The notes below the pieces were generated by a model, which was not told where the DNA came from, did no database searches, and saw only the letters and a program-made list of their open reading frames with translations. This document shows, one piece after another, positions 22,053 through 29,140 of a DNA stretch of 64,000 nt. Each line of letters starts with the position of its first letter. Position 1 is the first letter of the stretch. Position numbers and translations under genes: made by a program. The stretch comes from Opitutia bacterium (GTDB lineage: Bacteria; Verrucomicrobiota; Verrucomicrobiia; Opitutales; Opitutaceae). The DNA lies in assembly GCA_016217545.1 (NCBI GenBank), contig JACRHT010000012.1, positions 806,001-870,000 on the forward strand. Reading direction: 5' to 3'.

Positions 22053-22135
22053 GGAGAAGTAACTCCGGAAGCCGGAGGACACGGTGCTAACGTGCGCGGC
22101 CCGATCGGGCTGAGGGGCGGGACCTCACTTCTCCG
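22053..22135 (+). tRNA. Array tRNA-Ser (GCT), no encoded CCA
   Basis: Acceptor GGAGAAG/CTTCTCC, D-arm CTCC/GGAG, anticodon loop GTGCTAA on CACG/CGTG, variable hairpin GCCC-GATC-GGGC, T-arm TGAGG-GGCGGGA-CCTCA, discriminator G. The bases after it are CAC. Confidence 0.78.
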
Positions 22136-22138
22136 CAC

Positions 22139-22212
22139 TGCCGGGTCGTCTAACAGCAGGACCACGGGCTTTGAACCCGTCGATGCACGTGCGAGTCGTG
22201 CCCCGGCAGCCA
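22139..22212 (+). tRNA. Array tRNA-Gln (TTG)
   Basis: Acceptor TGCCGGG/CCCGGCA, anticodon stem ACGGG/CCCGT with loop CTTTGAA, T-arm GCACG-TGCGAGT-CGTGC, discriminator G (expected for Gln) and CCA. D-loop AACAGCA. Confidence 0.87.
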
Positions 22213-22216
22213 ATTT

Positions 22217-22291
22217 GCTCTTCACGCATAGTCAGCGATGCAGCGGTCCCGTAAACCGCAAAGGCCGGCGCAACTCCGGCGAAGAGCTCCA
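22217..22291 (+). tRNA. Array tRNA-Thr (CGT), last of the array
   Basis: Acceptor GCTCTTC/GAAGAGC, anticodon stem GCGGT/ACCGC with loop CCCGTAA, T-arm GCCGG-CGCAACT-CCGGC, discriminator T and CCA, followed by TTTTTCTTT. Confidence 0.85.
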
Positions 22292-22364
22292 TTTTTCTTT
22301 CGCAAAAGAACACACACCGCGCCGGCGCAGCTGCGTCGGCGGCCGAAGCAGGAGATCCCTTTCC

Positions 22365-23000
22365 ATGAACATCTCCCTTCTCGACAAACCGATTGTCCTC
22401 TCGCTCAACCGCGCGTGGCAGGTCATCGGCCATCGCACCGTCAAACAAGCGCTCGTCGCGCTGAATGGCGGCGGTGACGGCCTGCCGCCGGCGCTCGGCC
22501 TCGATATCGCTTACCCGAAACTCGAGGACGGCGGCTGGAACTTCGACCGCCCGCTCTACCTGACTCCGCTCGCGTGGGGCGACTGGACGAAGCTGCCCGT
22601 GCGCGATTTCGACTTCGCCGTGCACACGCCGCGCCAAGCGATCCGTGTGCCGACCGTCATCATCGCCACGCAGTTCGACCGGATGCCCGTGCGCATGCCG
22701 CGCGTGACGCGCCAAGCGATTTTCGAACGCGACGGCGGCGTCTGCCAATACACCGGCGAATACGTCGGCAAAGGTGGAGGCAATCTCGACCACGTGATCC
22801 CGCGTGACCGCGGCGGCCGCGACTCGTTCGAAAACCTCGTCTGGGCCAAACGCGAAATCAACTCACGCAAAGCCAACCGCCTGCCGCACGAGGCCGGCCT
22901 GCAACTCATCCGGCGCCCGCGCGCTCCGCTTCCGCTTCCCGCGGTGGCGGCAATTCGCGAGCCCAAGCATCCCGACTGGCGCCACTTCCTCGCTCTCTGA
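22365..23000 (+). CDS. HNH endonuclease-family protein
   Basis: ATG 22365 follows AGGAG at about 22350; the large open frame further upstream is only tRNA sequence. The 211-residue protein has a C-terminal HNH fold: VCQYTGEYVGKGGGNLDHVIPRDRGGR (the His of LDHVIP), DSFENLVWAKREINSRKANR (the Asn and final metal residues). The N-terminal 110 residues (LDKPIVLSLNRAWQVIGHRTVKQALVAL) match the leader found in many small stand-alone HNH proteins. Most HNH enzymes cut DNA; whether this one acts on RNA or DNA is unknown. It is the first of four plus-strand genes after the array. Confidence 0.88.
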   Translation: MNISLLDKPIVLSLNRAWQVIGHRTVKQALVALNGGGDGLPPALGLDIAYPKLEDGGWNFDRPLYLTPLAWGDWTKLPVRDFDFAVHTPRQAIRVPTVIIATQFDRMPVRMPRVTRQAIFERDGGVCQYTGEYVGKGGGNLDHVIPRDRGGRDSFENLVWAKREINSRKANRLPHEAGLQLIRRPRAPLPLPAVAAIREPKHPDWRHFLAL

Positions 23001-23073
23001 TCGCACGCGGGTGGGGAAGCGGTCCGGCGGCCCACCGAACTCCTTCCCGATCCGTGTGCGATCTTTCACTCCC

Positions 23074-23775
23074 ATGAACCCGCTTGCCCAAAGCCCCGTC
23101 GCCGTCGTCGACCTCCTCGACATCGTCGACACCGCGCTCGCGACCGTCTCGCGCCGCGTGCCGCTGCACGTCGCGCGCGACGACCTCGCGTCGGCCGGCA
23201 AGCTCGCGCTCATCGCAGCCTTCGGCCAAGTCGACGGCTCCGAGGACGACATCCGCGCTTACTGCTTCGTGCGCGTGCGCGGTGCGATGCTCGACGAACT
23301 GCGCCGCCTCGATTCGGTGTCCCGTCGTTCGCGTCGCGCCGCCCGTCTCGTGGCGCGCGCCCAAGCCCAGCTCGCCGGCGAATTGGGCCGCGAGGCGACA
23401 CTCGACGAACTCGCGATCGCCACTGGCCTTGAAATCCGCGCGATTGCTGCCGCGCGCACCACGCTCGCGGCGGACGCCGGTGGCGACGAGTTCGCCTGGG
23501 ACGACCTGGCGGACGCCGATACGCCCTGTCCGGCGACGAGTGTCGAACTCGCCGATCTGCGCGCCTCCGTCGTCGCGGCGCTCGATCGCCTGCCGGCGAA
23601 CCAGTCGCTCGCGCTGCGCCTCTATTACCTCGAGGACGCGACGCTCGACGACATCGCCGCGCGCCTGAACGTCTCCCGCGAACGCGCCCGCCAAGTGCGC
23701 GAAGCCGGCGAGAAACGCCTGCGCGCCGACTTCGTCATTCTCTCCCTCTGGCAAACCCTCCTCAACGAAACCTAA
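23074..23775 (+). CDS. Sigma-70-family RNA polymerase sigma factor (FliA/SigB-type)
   Basis: The start ATG at 23074 gives 233 residues. Region 2 is visible as DLASAGKLALIAAFGQVD...IRAYCFVRVRGAMLDELRRLDSVSRRSRR, region 3 as ELGREATLDELAIATGLEI, and region 4 as ALDRLPANQSLALRLYYLEDATLDDIAARLNVSRERARQVREAGEKRL. It is a group 3 alternative sigma factor without region 1. It is 73 bp after the HNH gene and presumably directs transcription of the island itself. In Salmonella the related RtcB locus is driven by sigma-54 with RtcR, so this would be a different control mode. Confidence 0.9.
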   Translation: MNPLAQSPVAVVDLLDIVDTALATVSRRVPLHVARDDLASAGKLALIAAFGQVDGSEDDIRAYCFVRVRGAMLDELRRLDSVSRRSRRAARLVARAQAQLAGELGREATLDELAIATGLEIRAIAAARTTLAADAGGDEFAWDDLADADTPCPATSVELADLRASVVAALDRLPANQSLALRLYYLEDATLDDIAARLNVSRERARQVREAGEKRLRADFVILSLWQTLLNET

Positions 23776-23781
23776 ACCTCC

Positions 23782-23815
23782 GCGCGCCGTCCCGCACGGG
23801 GCGGCGCGCCCTCTC
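23782..23815 (+). terminator. Hairpin between sigma factor and AAA genes
   Basis: GCGCGCC and GGCGCGC enclose an inner CCCG/CGGG, followed by CTCTCTT. It may terminate or attenuate before the AAA gene. Confidence 0.55.
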
Positions 23816-23908
23816 TTATGAGCCAACTCTCCATTCGCCCGAATCCACTCCCTTTGAAGCTGGTGCGCCTGAAGCGCTCGCGCGTGCGCACCTCTCTCCG
23901 TCAATACC

Positions 23909-25042
23909 GTGAAAATCTTCCGCCCAAAACCAAGCACGCCCGCGTCGGTGTATCACCACCGTTCGCTCTGTAGCGTTGACTATCCACTTCCCGCTCTCGA
24001 GCGCGGTTGGCTGCATGGCCGCCAAGCCAAACTCGCCTGGGACATGAACCGCATCGCCGCGCACATGGGTGAACGCTGCTGGCTCAGTTTCTACGACGGC
24101 GACTCCAAGCGCGCCGCTGATCCGGCTTCGCCCGCACTCGTCGCCGTCGCCGGCTTCTGGCCGGGCGGCGGTTTTGTCGAGGTCGTGCCGCAGAACGGAA
24201 ACACCTTGGAGGATCACCCGCGCCACGTGCTCGCCGCCTATGCCGCGACCGCGGTGGAGTGTGATCGGCTGTTTGCGGAGCTGCTGGCCGGTTTCATCCA
24301 CGCGGACGCCGTGCGCGAGGGTGTGCCACGCATCGGCATCCTCAACAACGCCTATGGTTCACTCGAGGTTCAGCGCATCACGATCTCGGAAGAGCAAATC
24401 GTGGACCGCGATCTTGTGGAAATCTACTACGGCAACGGAGCCGCCGCGTGGACGGACGCTTGGGTCGCGGAACTCGGCAAACGCCGCTACGGCCTCTCAG
24501 TGCTCACGGGCGCGCCAGGCACCGGCAAGACCACGCTGCTGCGATCCCTCGCCTCCTGGCTGAGCGATACGCACATGTTCTATTTCATGCCCGCTGCGCG
24601 CTTCATGCAGGTCGAGTCCGGCGATATCGTGAACTTCTGGGCCGATGAAAACCGCAGCTCCAAGCTGCGAAAGATCCTCATTCTGGAGGACGCCGAAAGC
24701 GTCCTGCTGCGCCGGGCCGACGACAATCGCGAGAAAGTCGCCTCCCTGCTGAATCTCACCGACGGCATGATGGGCGACGCACTGGGCCTTCACGTGGTTT
24801 GCACGCTCAATTGCGGGCTCGCCGATCTCGATCCCGCGCTGTTGCGCCCCGGCCGCCTGGCCGCGCAGCGCGAGTTCGGCCCGCTTCCGCTCGATCAGGC
24901 CCGCCGTCTCGCCGCGCGACTCCATCGTCCGCTGCCCGAAAAGCCGTCCACGTTGGCCGAGATCATCCACGGCCAACCGGCGCCCGTGCCGGCACCGCTG
25001 CCGCCGCGGCGTCTCGGTTTTCACTCCCACCTTACTGCCTAA
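23909..25042 (+). CDS. AAA-family ATPase
   Basis: The start is GTG 23909 (MKIFRPKPSTPASVYHHRSL). The 377-residue protein has a novel N-terminal part (1-190) and an AAA domain: Walker A GAPGTGKTT (201-209), Walker B ILILEDAE (257-264), sensor-1 in CTLNCGLADLDPALLRPGR with the RPGR arginine-finger region. It resembles BCS1/CDC48-type single-AAA remodelling proteins. Located 22 bp before rtcB, it may remodel or load RNA-protein complexes, or regulate the ligase; the role is inferred from linkage only. Confidence 0.88.
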   Translation: MKIFRPKPSTPASVYHHRSLCSVDYPLPALERGWLHGRQAKLAWDMNRIAAHMGERCWLSFYDGDSKRAADPASPALVAVAGFWPGGGFVEVVPQNGNTLEDHPRHVLAAYAATAVECDRLFAELLAGFIHADAVREGVPRIGILNNAYGSLEVQRITISEEQIVDRDLVEIYYGNGAAAWTDAWVAELGKRRYGLSVLTGAPGTGKTTLLRSLASWLSDTHMFYFMPAARFMQVESGDIVNFWADENRSSKLRKILILEDAESVLLRRADDNREKVASLLNLTDGMMGDALGLHVVCTLNCGLADLDPALLRPGRLAAQREFGPLPLDQARRLAARLHRPLPEKPSTLAEIIHGQPAPVPAPLPPRRLGFHSHLTA

Positions 25043-25064
25043 ATCCACATAACGCATTCATCCC

Positions 25065-26603
25065 ATGAACATGGAAATCAAAGCTCGTGATCTCGTCGCT
25101 GCCGGCTGGCACGAAGGCCGCCGCATGGGCCCGGCGCTGCGCCGCGCCCGCGACCTTGAGTCGTCGGGGCTCGCGCGCGCGGATGTCCTCGCGCAGCTCG
25201 AAAAGGAGTTTCCGAAGCAGCTGCCCGTCATCCTGCCGCGCTACGAGCCGGCGCCGCTCGCGGAAGCGATCGACGTCGAAACGGAGATCGAACAGGAGAA
25301 CGTCGCGGCTGCCCGTGCGCGCATGCACGAGCTCCTGCATTCGCCCGTGATTCAGCGCGGCGTCATCATGCCAGACACGTGTCCGGCGGGCGGTGGTCGC
25401 GCGACGATTCCCGTTGGCGGTGCCATCGAGGTCGCCAATGCGATCATTCCGGGCGCCCACTCGGCGGACATCTGCTGCTCGATGTTCGCGTCCTTCTTCC
25501 CCGCGAACCACCCGGTCGGCGAAATGATGGATCATCTTCAGAAGGTGACGCATTTCGGCGCCGGCGGCCGTCCGCGCGGCCATCAGTGGTCGTCGCCAGT
25601 CATCGAGGAGCCGGTCTGGGACAATCCGTTCCTGACCGGTCTGACGAGCCGCGCGCGCGATTTCCTCGGGACGCAGGGCGACGGCAACCACTTCGCTTAC
25701 TTCGGGCGCATCGAGTTCACCGAGGCGCAGCGCGCCGCGATCGAGGCTGCCGGCTACACCGAGCTGTCCGATTGGATCACGCGCCGCGACGGGAAGTTCA
25801 ACGTGCTCGTCACGCACCACGGTTCGCGCGGCCTCGGCGCCGACGTCTACAAGCGCGGCCAGGTTGCCGCGCGCAAATGGTGCGACGAAAACGCCAAGGA
25901 CATCCCCGATGCCGCCGCGTGGCTGCCGGGCGACTCACCCGAGGGCCTCGCCTATTGGGACGCCCTGCAATACATCGGCCGCTGGACGCGCGAAAACCAC
26001 GCTCTCATCCACGAGGCGCTGCTGCGCCGTCTCGGCCAGCGCGCGCTCGTGCAGATCGGCAACGAGCACAACTTCGTCTGGAAGCGCGGCGATATCTTCC
26101 TGCATGGCAAGGGTGCGACGCCCGCGTGGCGCGACCGCGATGGTCGTCCGCTGCTGGGCCTGATCCCGCTCAACATGGCGAAGGAAATCCTCCTCGTCCT
26201 CGGCGCGGACAACCGCGACTACCTCTCGTTCTGCCCACACGGGGCCGGCCGCAATCAGTCGCGCTCGGCGATGCTGCGTCCCTTCAAGGATGTGGAGGGA
26301 CGCATCGAGCCGGCCCGCGTGCAGCAGGTGATGGCGGAGCTGACCGCGGGCCTCGACATCCGTTGGTTCTGCGGCGCACCGGACCTTTCCGAGTCGCCCA
26401 TCGGCTACAAGGACGCCGCGAAGGTGAAGGCGCAGATCGCGCGCTACGGTCTCGCCCATCTCGTCGGCGAAATCCAGCCGCTCGGCTGTATCATGGCCGG
26501 CGAGGCTCCCGAACCGCCGTGGGTTCGCGCCCGCCGTGAGAAGCAGGCGCGCCACCGCGCGGAGCGTCGCGAGGGCGCGCAGGAGGCGAAGGATCCGAGT
26601 TGA
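25065..26603 (+). CDS. rtcB: RtcB RNA ligase
   Basis: The 512-residue protein has the RtcB fold residues in order: HSADICCSM (132-140, metal Asp/Cys), GTQGDGNHF (N208, H209), VTHHGSRGLG (H251), IGNEHNF (H335), KGATPA, and HGAGRNQSRS with H392 as the guanylylated histidine. RtcB joins 2',3'-cyclic phosphate or 3'-phosphate ends to 5'-OH ends, healing cleaved tRNA or joining spliced exons. Usual Cys neighbours read DIGCGM; here DICCSM marks a divergent subfamily. It ends the island operon. No archease or RtcA gene is seen nearby. Confidence 0.96.
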   Translation: MNMEIKARDLVAAGWHEGRRMGPALRRARDLESSGLARADVLAQLEKEFPKQLPVILPRYEPAPLAEAIDVETEIEQENVAAARARMHELLHSPVIQRGVIMPDTCPAGGGRATIPVGGAIEVANAIIPGAHSADICCSMFASFFPANHPVGEMMDHLQKVTHFGAGGRPRGHQWSSPVIEEPVWDNPFLTGLTSRARDFLGTQGDGNHFAYFGRIEFTEAQRAAIEAAGYTELSDWITRRDGKFNVLVTHHGSRGLGADVYKRGQVAARKWCDENAKDIPDAAAWLPGDSPEGLAYWDALQYIGRWTRENHALIHEALLRRLGQRALVQIGNEHNFVWKRGDIFLHGKGATPAWRDRDGRPLLGLIPLNMAKEILLVLGADNRDYLSFCPHGAGRNQSRSAMLRPFKDVEGRIEPARVQQVMAELTAGLDIRWFCGAPDLSESPIGYKDAAKVKAQIARYGLAHLVGEIQPLGCIMAGEAPEPPWVRARREKQARHRAERREGAQEAKDPS

Positions 26604-26809
26604 TCAAGGCCACGCGCGTCCTTTCCAGGAAGGCCAAGCCCCCAGGATTTTCTAAAGAGCGTCGGCTGGGAAAATAGTTTGCGGCGCGCGGGGCCGCGCG
26701 CGCAGCCTGCATCACGATGCGCGGCGGGGCCACGAAGCGCATCCCTTCATTCATTGCCCCTCGGATCAACCTCGGCCCGCGGGGCGTTGCCTTCTTCCCC
26801 TCGATCCCC

Positions 26810-27472
26810 ATGCGCATCAGAAATACCAGGCGGATTGCCTGCTGCCTCTTGCTCTCGGCCTTCGCCGCGACTCAAGGCGGAGCGACCTTCATCAACGGCG
26901 CTGCCGACCGGCGCAAAGCCTACACCAAGGGCGAACCCACGCCGGCCATGGAGTCGCGCGTGCGCGAGTTGGTGCCGGCAGCGATCCCGCCGCGCGTTCG
27001 CTATGTCTTCGATACGAACGAACGCATGAACGCCTTCGCGGAAAACCTGCGCAAGGGGCTGGAGGCGGGCGATGCCGCCCTGTTCAAGGACGGGGTGATG
27101 CTGCTTCCCGGAGCGAACAAACTTTTCGGCAAGACCCTCGGCACGGGAAGTTCGAACATATCGGTCAGCGATCCCGCCGACCTGAAGAACGGAAAATTCG
27201 ATCGCGGGCTGAAAATGGCGTTCCTCAAGGGGGAGCAGATCCCGAAGCTGGCCACCGAGGTCTCGCGTGCCCTGAAGGAGGACGGCGGGTTTGTCGTGCG
27301 CGCGCTGCGCACCGACGAGATGGCGCATTGGTGGATCTACATCATGTTCGATATCGAGGAGCCCGCATTCGTTGTGGCCAGCAAGGAGGGCAAGCATCGC
27401 TTCGTGGTGGAGCTCAATGCGGCCGGACAAGTGGTGGTCCTCGATGAGTTGAACCACTTGCCCACGCACTGA
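26810..27472 (+). CDS. Secreted protein of unknown function
   Basis: I chose ATG 26810 because it starts a signal peptide (MRIRNTRRIACCLLLSAFAATQ). The 220-residue product has no recognised domain; the C-terminal half alternates strands and helices (GLKMAFLKGEQIPKLATEVSRALKEDGGFVVRALRTDEMAHWWIYIMFD). It is 206 bp after rtcB and probably not part of that operon. Confidence 0.65.
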   Translation: MRIRNTRRIACCLLLSAFAATQGGATFINGAADRRKAYTKGEPTPAMESRVRELVPAAIPPRVRYVFDTNERMNAFAENLRKGLEAGDAALFKDGVMLLPGANKLFGKTLGTGSSNISVSDPADLKNGKFDRGLKMAFLKGEQIPKLATEVSRALKEDGGFVVRALRTDEMAHWWIYIMFDIEEPAFVVASKEGKHRFVVELNAAGQVVVLDELNHLPTH

Positions 27473-27840
27473 GAGAGGGATGGGCTGATCCTAACGAGCG
27501 CCTCGAAAACCAACCGCCGCGCGGTGCGATGGAAATGTGCGGCGAGCGATGTGCAGACGAGCTCGCGCGTGCTGCACGTTCACGCGAACGTCTCCGGGAA
27601 TATGGACTGCGGCAATGGTCCGACACGGCGACTTGCAATGCGCTGACGCCGCGCCGGGGCCACGGAGCGGCACGGCAAGGTTCGCCATCAGTCGCGATGA
27701 CCAAGCCCGCCCGGGAATGATCCGCCTGGGCGCGATGATTTCAGGCCTGACGCGGCAGTTTCTGAAGCTCGCCGCGCTTCCGCTACGGCTCGCCGCTATC
27801 GTGTGCGCGTGATCCCGCGTCGTCGATAAGCGGCTGTGCT
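27473..27840. other. 368-bp gap without a supported gene
   Basis: Open frames on both strands here lack protein-family features. No RNA gene, terminator or repeat was recognised. Confidence 0.5.
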
Positions 27841-28362
27841 TCACTCGCTCTGTCCAATTCGATCCAAGGCGGCCTTGATCGCGTGCAGGTAATTCGGGTG
27901 CCAGAGTTCGTGGTCGGCGTCGGGAACGTCCGTGAAGCTGCTTTGGCGATAGAAGTCGCGCACCGCGGTCGCCCGACGGTGCATCTGCGCGTCTTCCTTT
28001 GCTCCGACGAGCACGTCGGCGGGCGTTGCCGCGTTCCCCTCGCGATAGGAGATCATCCAGCGATCCGGCTCGTCGTCGTCCTCGAGGAAAAACGGTGAGA
28101 TGGAGCCGAGAATCAAATGCCGCGCGCGCAAGGCGCCGAGGTGCGCGTAGAGCGCCCCGAGCGAGAACCCCAACACCACCTTGCCCGCCGTTTGCGCGTC
28201 GACTTGGGGAAATATCTCGCGCGAGCCGAAGTTGGGTCGGGCGCTCGTCCATTCCAGACGGACGAACTCGGCATCCCAACCCGAGCGGTGCAAAAATTCG
28301 ACGAAGGGCCGGAAGCGACGCTCGGCCCCCGGCATGGGCGGAACCACGGTGAGCAATGGCAT
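27841..28362 (-). CDS. Small alpha/beta-hydrolase-like protein
   Basis: This 173-residue protein has a nucleophile elbow GFSLGA (GxSxG) and a later His (VPDADHELWHPNYLHAIKAALD), fitting a compact alpha/beta hydrolase. The cap is missing and the length is below the usual 220 or more residues, so substrate and activity are uncertain. No partner gene is evident. Confidence 0.7.
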   Translation of the reverse strand: MPLLTVVPPMPGAERRFRPFVEFLHRSGWDAEFVRLEWTSARPNFGSREIFPQVDAQTAGKVVLGFSLGALYAHLGALRARHLILGSISPFFLEDDDEPDRWMISYREGNAATPADVLVGAKEDAQMHRRATAVRDFYRQSSFTDVPDADHELWHPNYLHAIKAALDRIGQSE

Positions 28363-28459
28363 CCCACCGAAATGATTACGCCCGCGAAAACGTCAACCAA
28401 CCCACGCGCCTTGTCGCGAGCGGGCTCGCCGTCCAAGTGAAAGCGGGTGCGCTGTTGCT

Positions 28460-29140
28460 TCAGGCCTGTTGTCGCCGCCAGAGGCCGGGGCCGATCGAGA
28501 CAGCCAGCGCGAGCGCGATCTCCACGGCCCAGATCAGCGCGGGTGCCGGATGCAGGAAGCGCTCGACGGCGGGGTCGGTCATGATCAGTTCGCCGCCGAT
28601 CTTGCCGAGAATGGCGGCGCCGAAATAGACGAGGAGCGGATATTTTTCGGTGAGAACCGACAGCAGGTTGCTGGCGAACACGACGAGCGGAATACTGAGT
28701 CCGAGACCAAACAGCAGGAGTCCGAGATTTCCGTGCGAGGCGCCGGCGACGGCGAGGACGTTGTCCAGGGACATGGAAACATCCGCTGCGACGATCAGCC
28801 CGATCGCGCGCCAAACGCTGCGCGTCTGCACCGTCGCGGCCTCGGTCTCCTCGGTGTTGTCGAGCAGGAGCTTCACCGCGATCCACAGGATCATCAGACC
28901 GCCTGCGAGTTTGAGGTAGGTGACATTGAGAACCCGGCCGGCAACGAAGGTGAGCGCGACGCGGAGAACCACGGCGACCGCCGCGCCGAGACTGATCGCG
29001 AGCAGGCGCTTCTCCTTGGGCAGCGTCCGTGCGGCCAGGGCGATCGCGATGGCGTTGTCGCCCGCGAGCACGATGTCGATGAAAACGATGCTCAGGAACG
29101 CAACGAGCCAGTGAGCGAGTGAAGCGGAATCGGCATGCAT
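28460..29140 (-). CDS. TerC-family integral membrane protein
   Basis: The start ATG at 29140 overlaps the CoA-transferase stop by 1 nt (TGATG). The 226-residue protein has seven hydrophobic segments and the family motifs FIDIVLAGDNAIAIALAAR near the N-terminus and AADVSMSLDNVLAVAGASHG in the middle, whose acidic residues are thought to handle metal ions. TerC/YjbE-type proteins are linked to manganese export or metallation of exported proteins. The coupling to metabolic genes upstream is unexplained. Confidence 0.9.
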   Translation of the reverse strand: MHADSASLAHWLVAFLSIVFIDIVLAGDNAIAIALAARTLPKEKRLLAISLGAAVAVVLRVALTFVAGRVLNVTYLKLAGGLMILWIAVKLLLDNTEETEAATVQTRSVWRAIGLIVAADVSMSLDNVLAVAGASHGNLGLLLFGLGLSIPLVVFASNLLSVLTEKYPLLVYFGAAILGKIGGELIMTDPAVERFLHPAPALIWAVEIALALAVSIGPGLWRRQQA

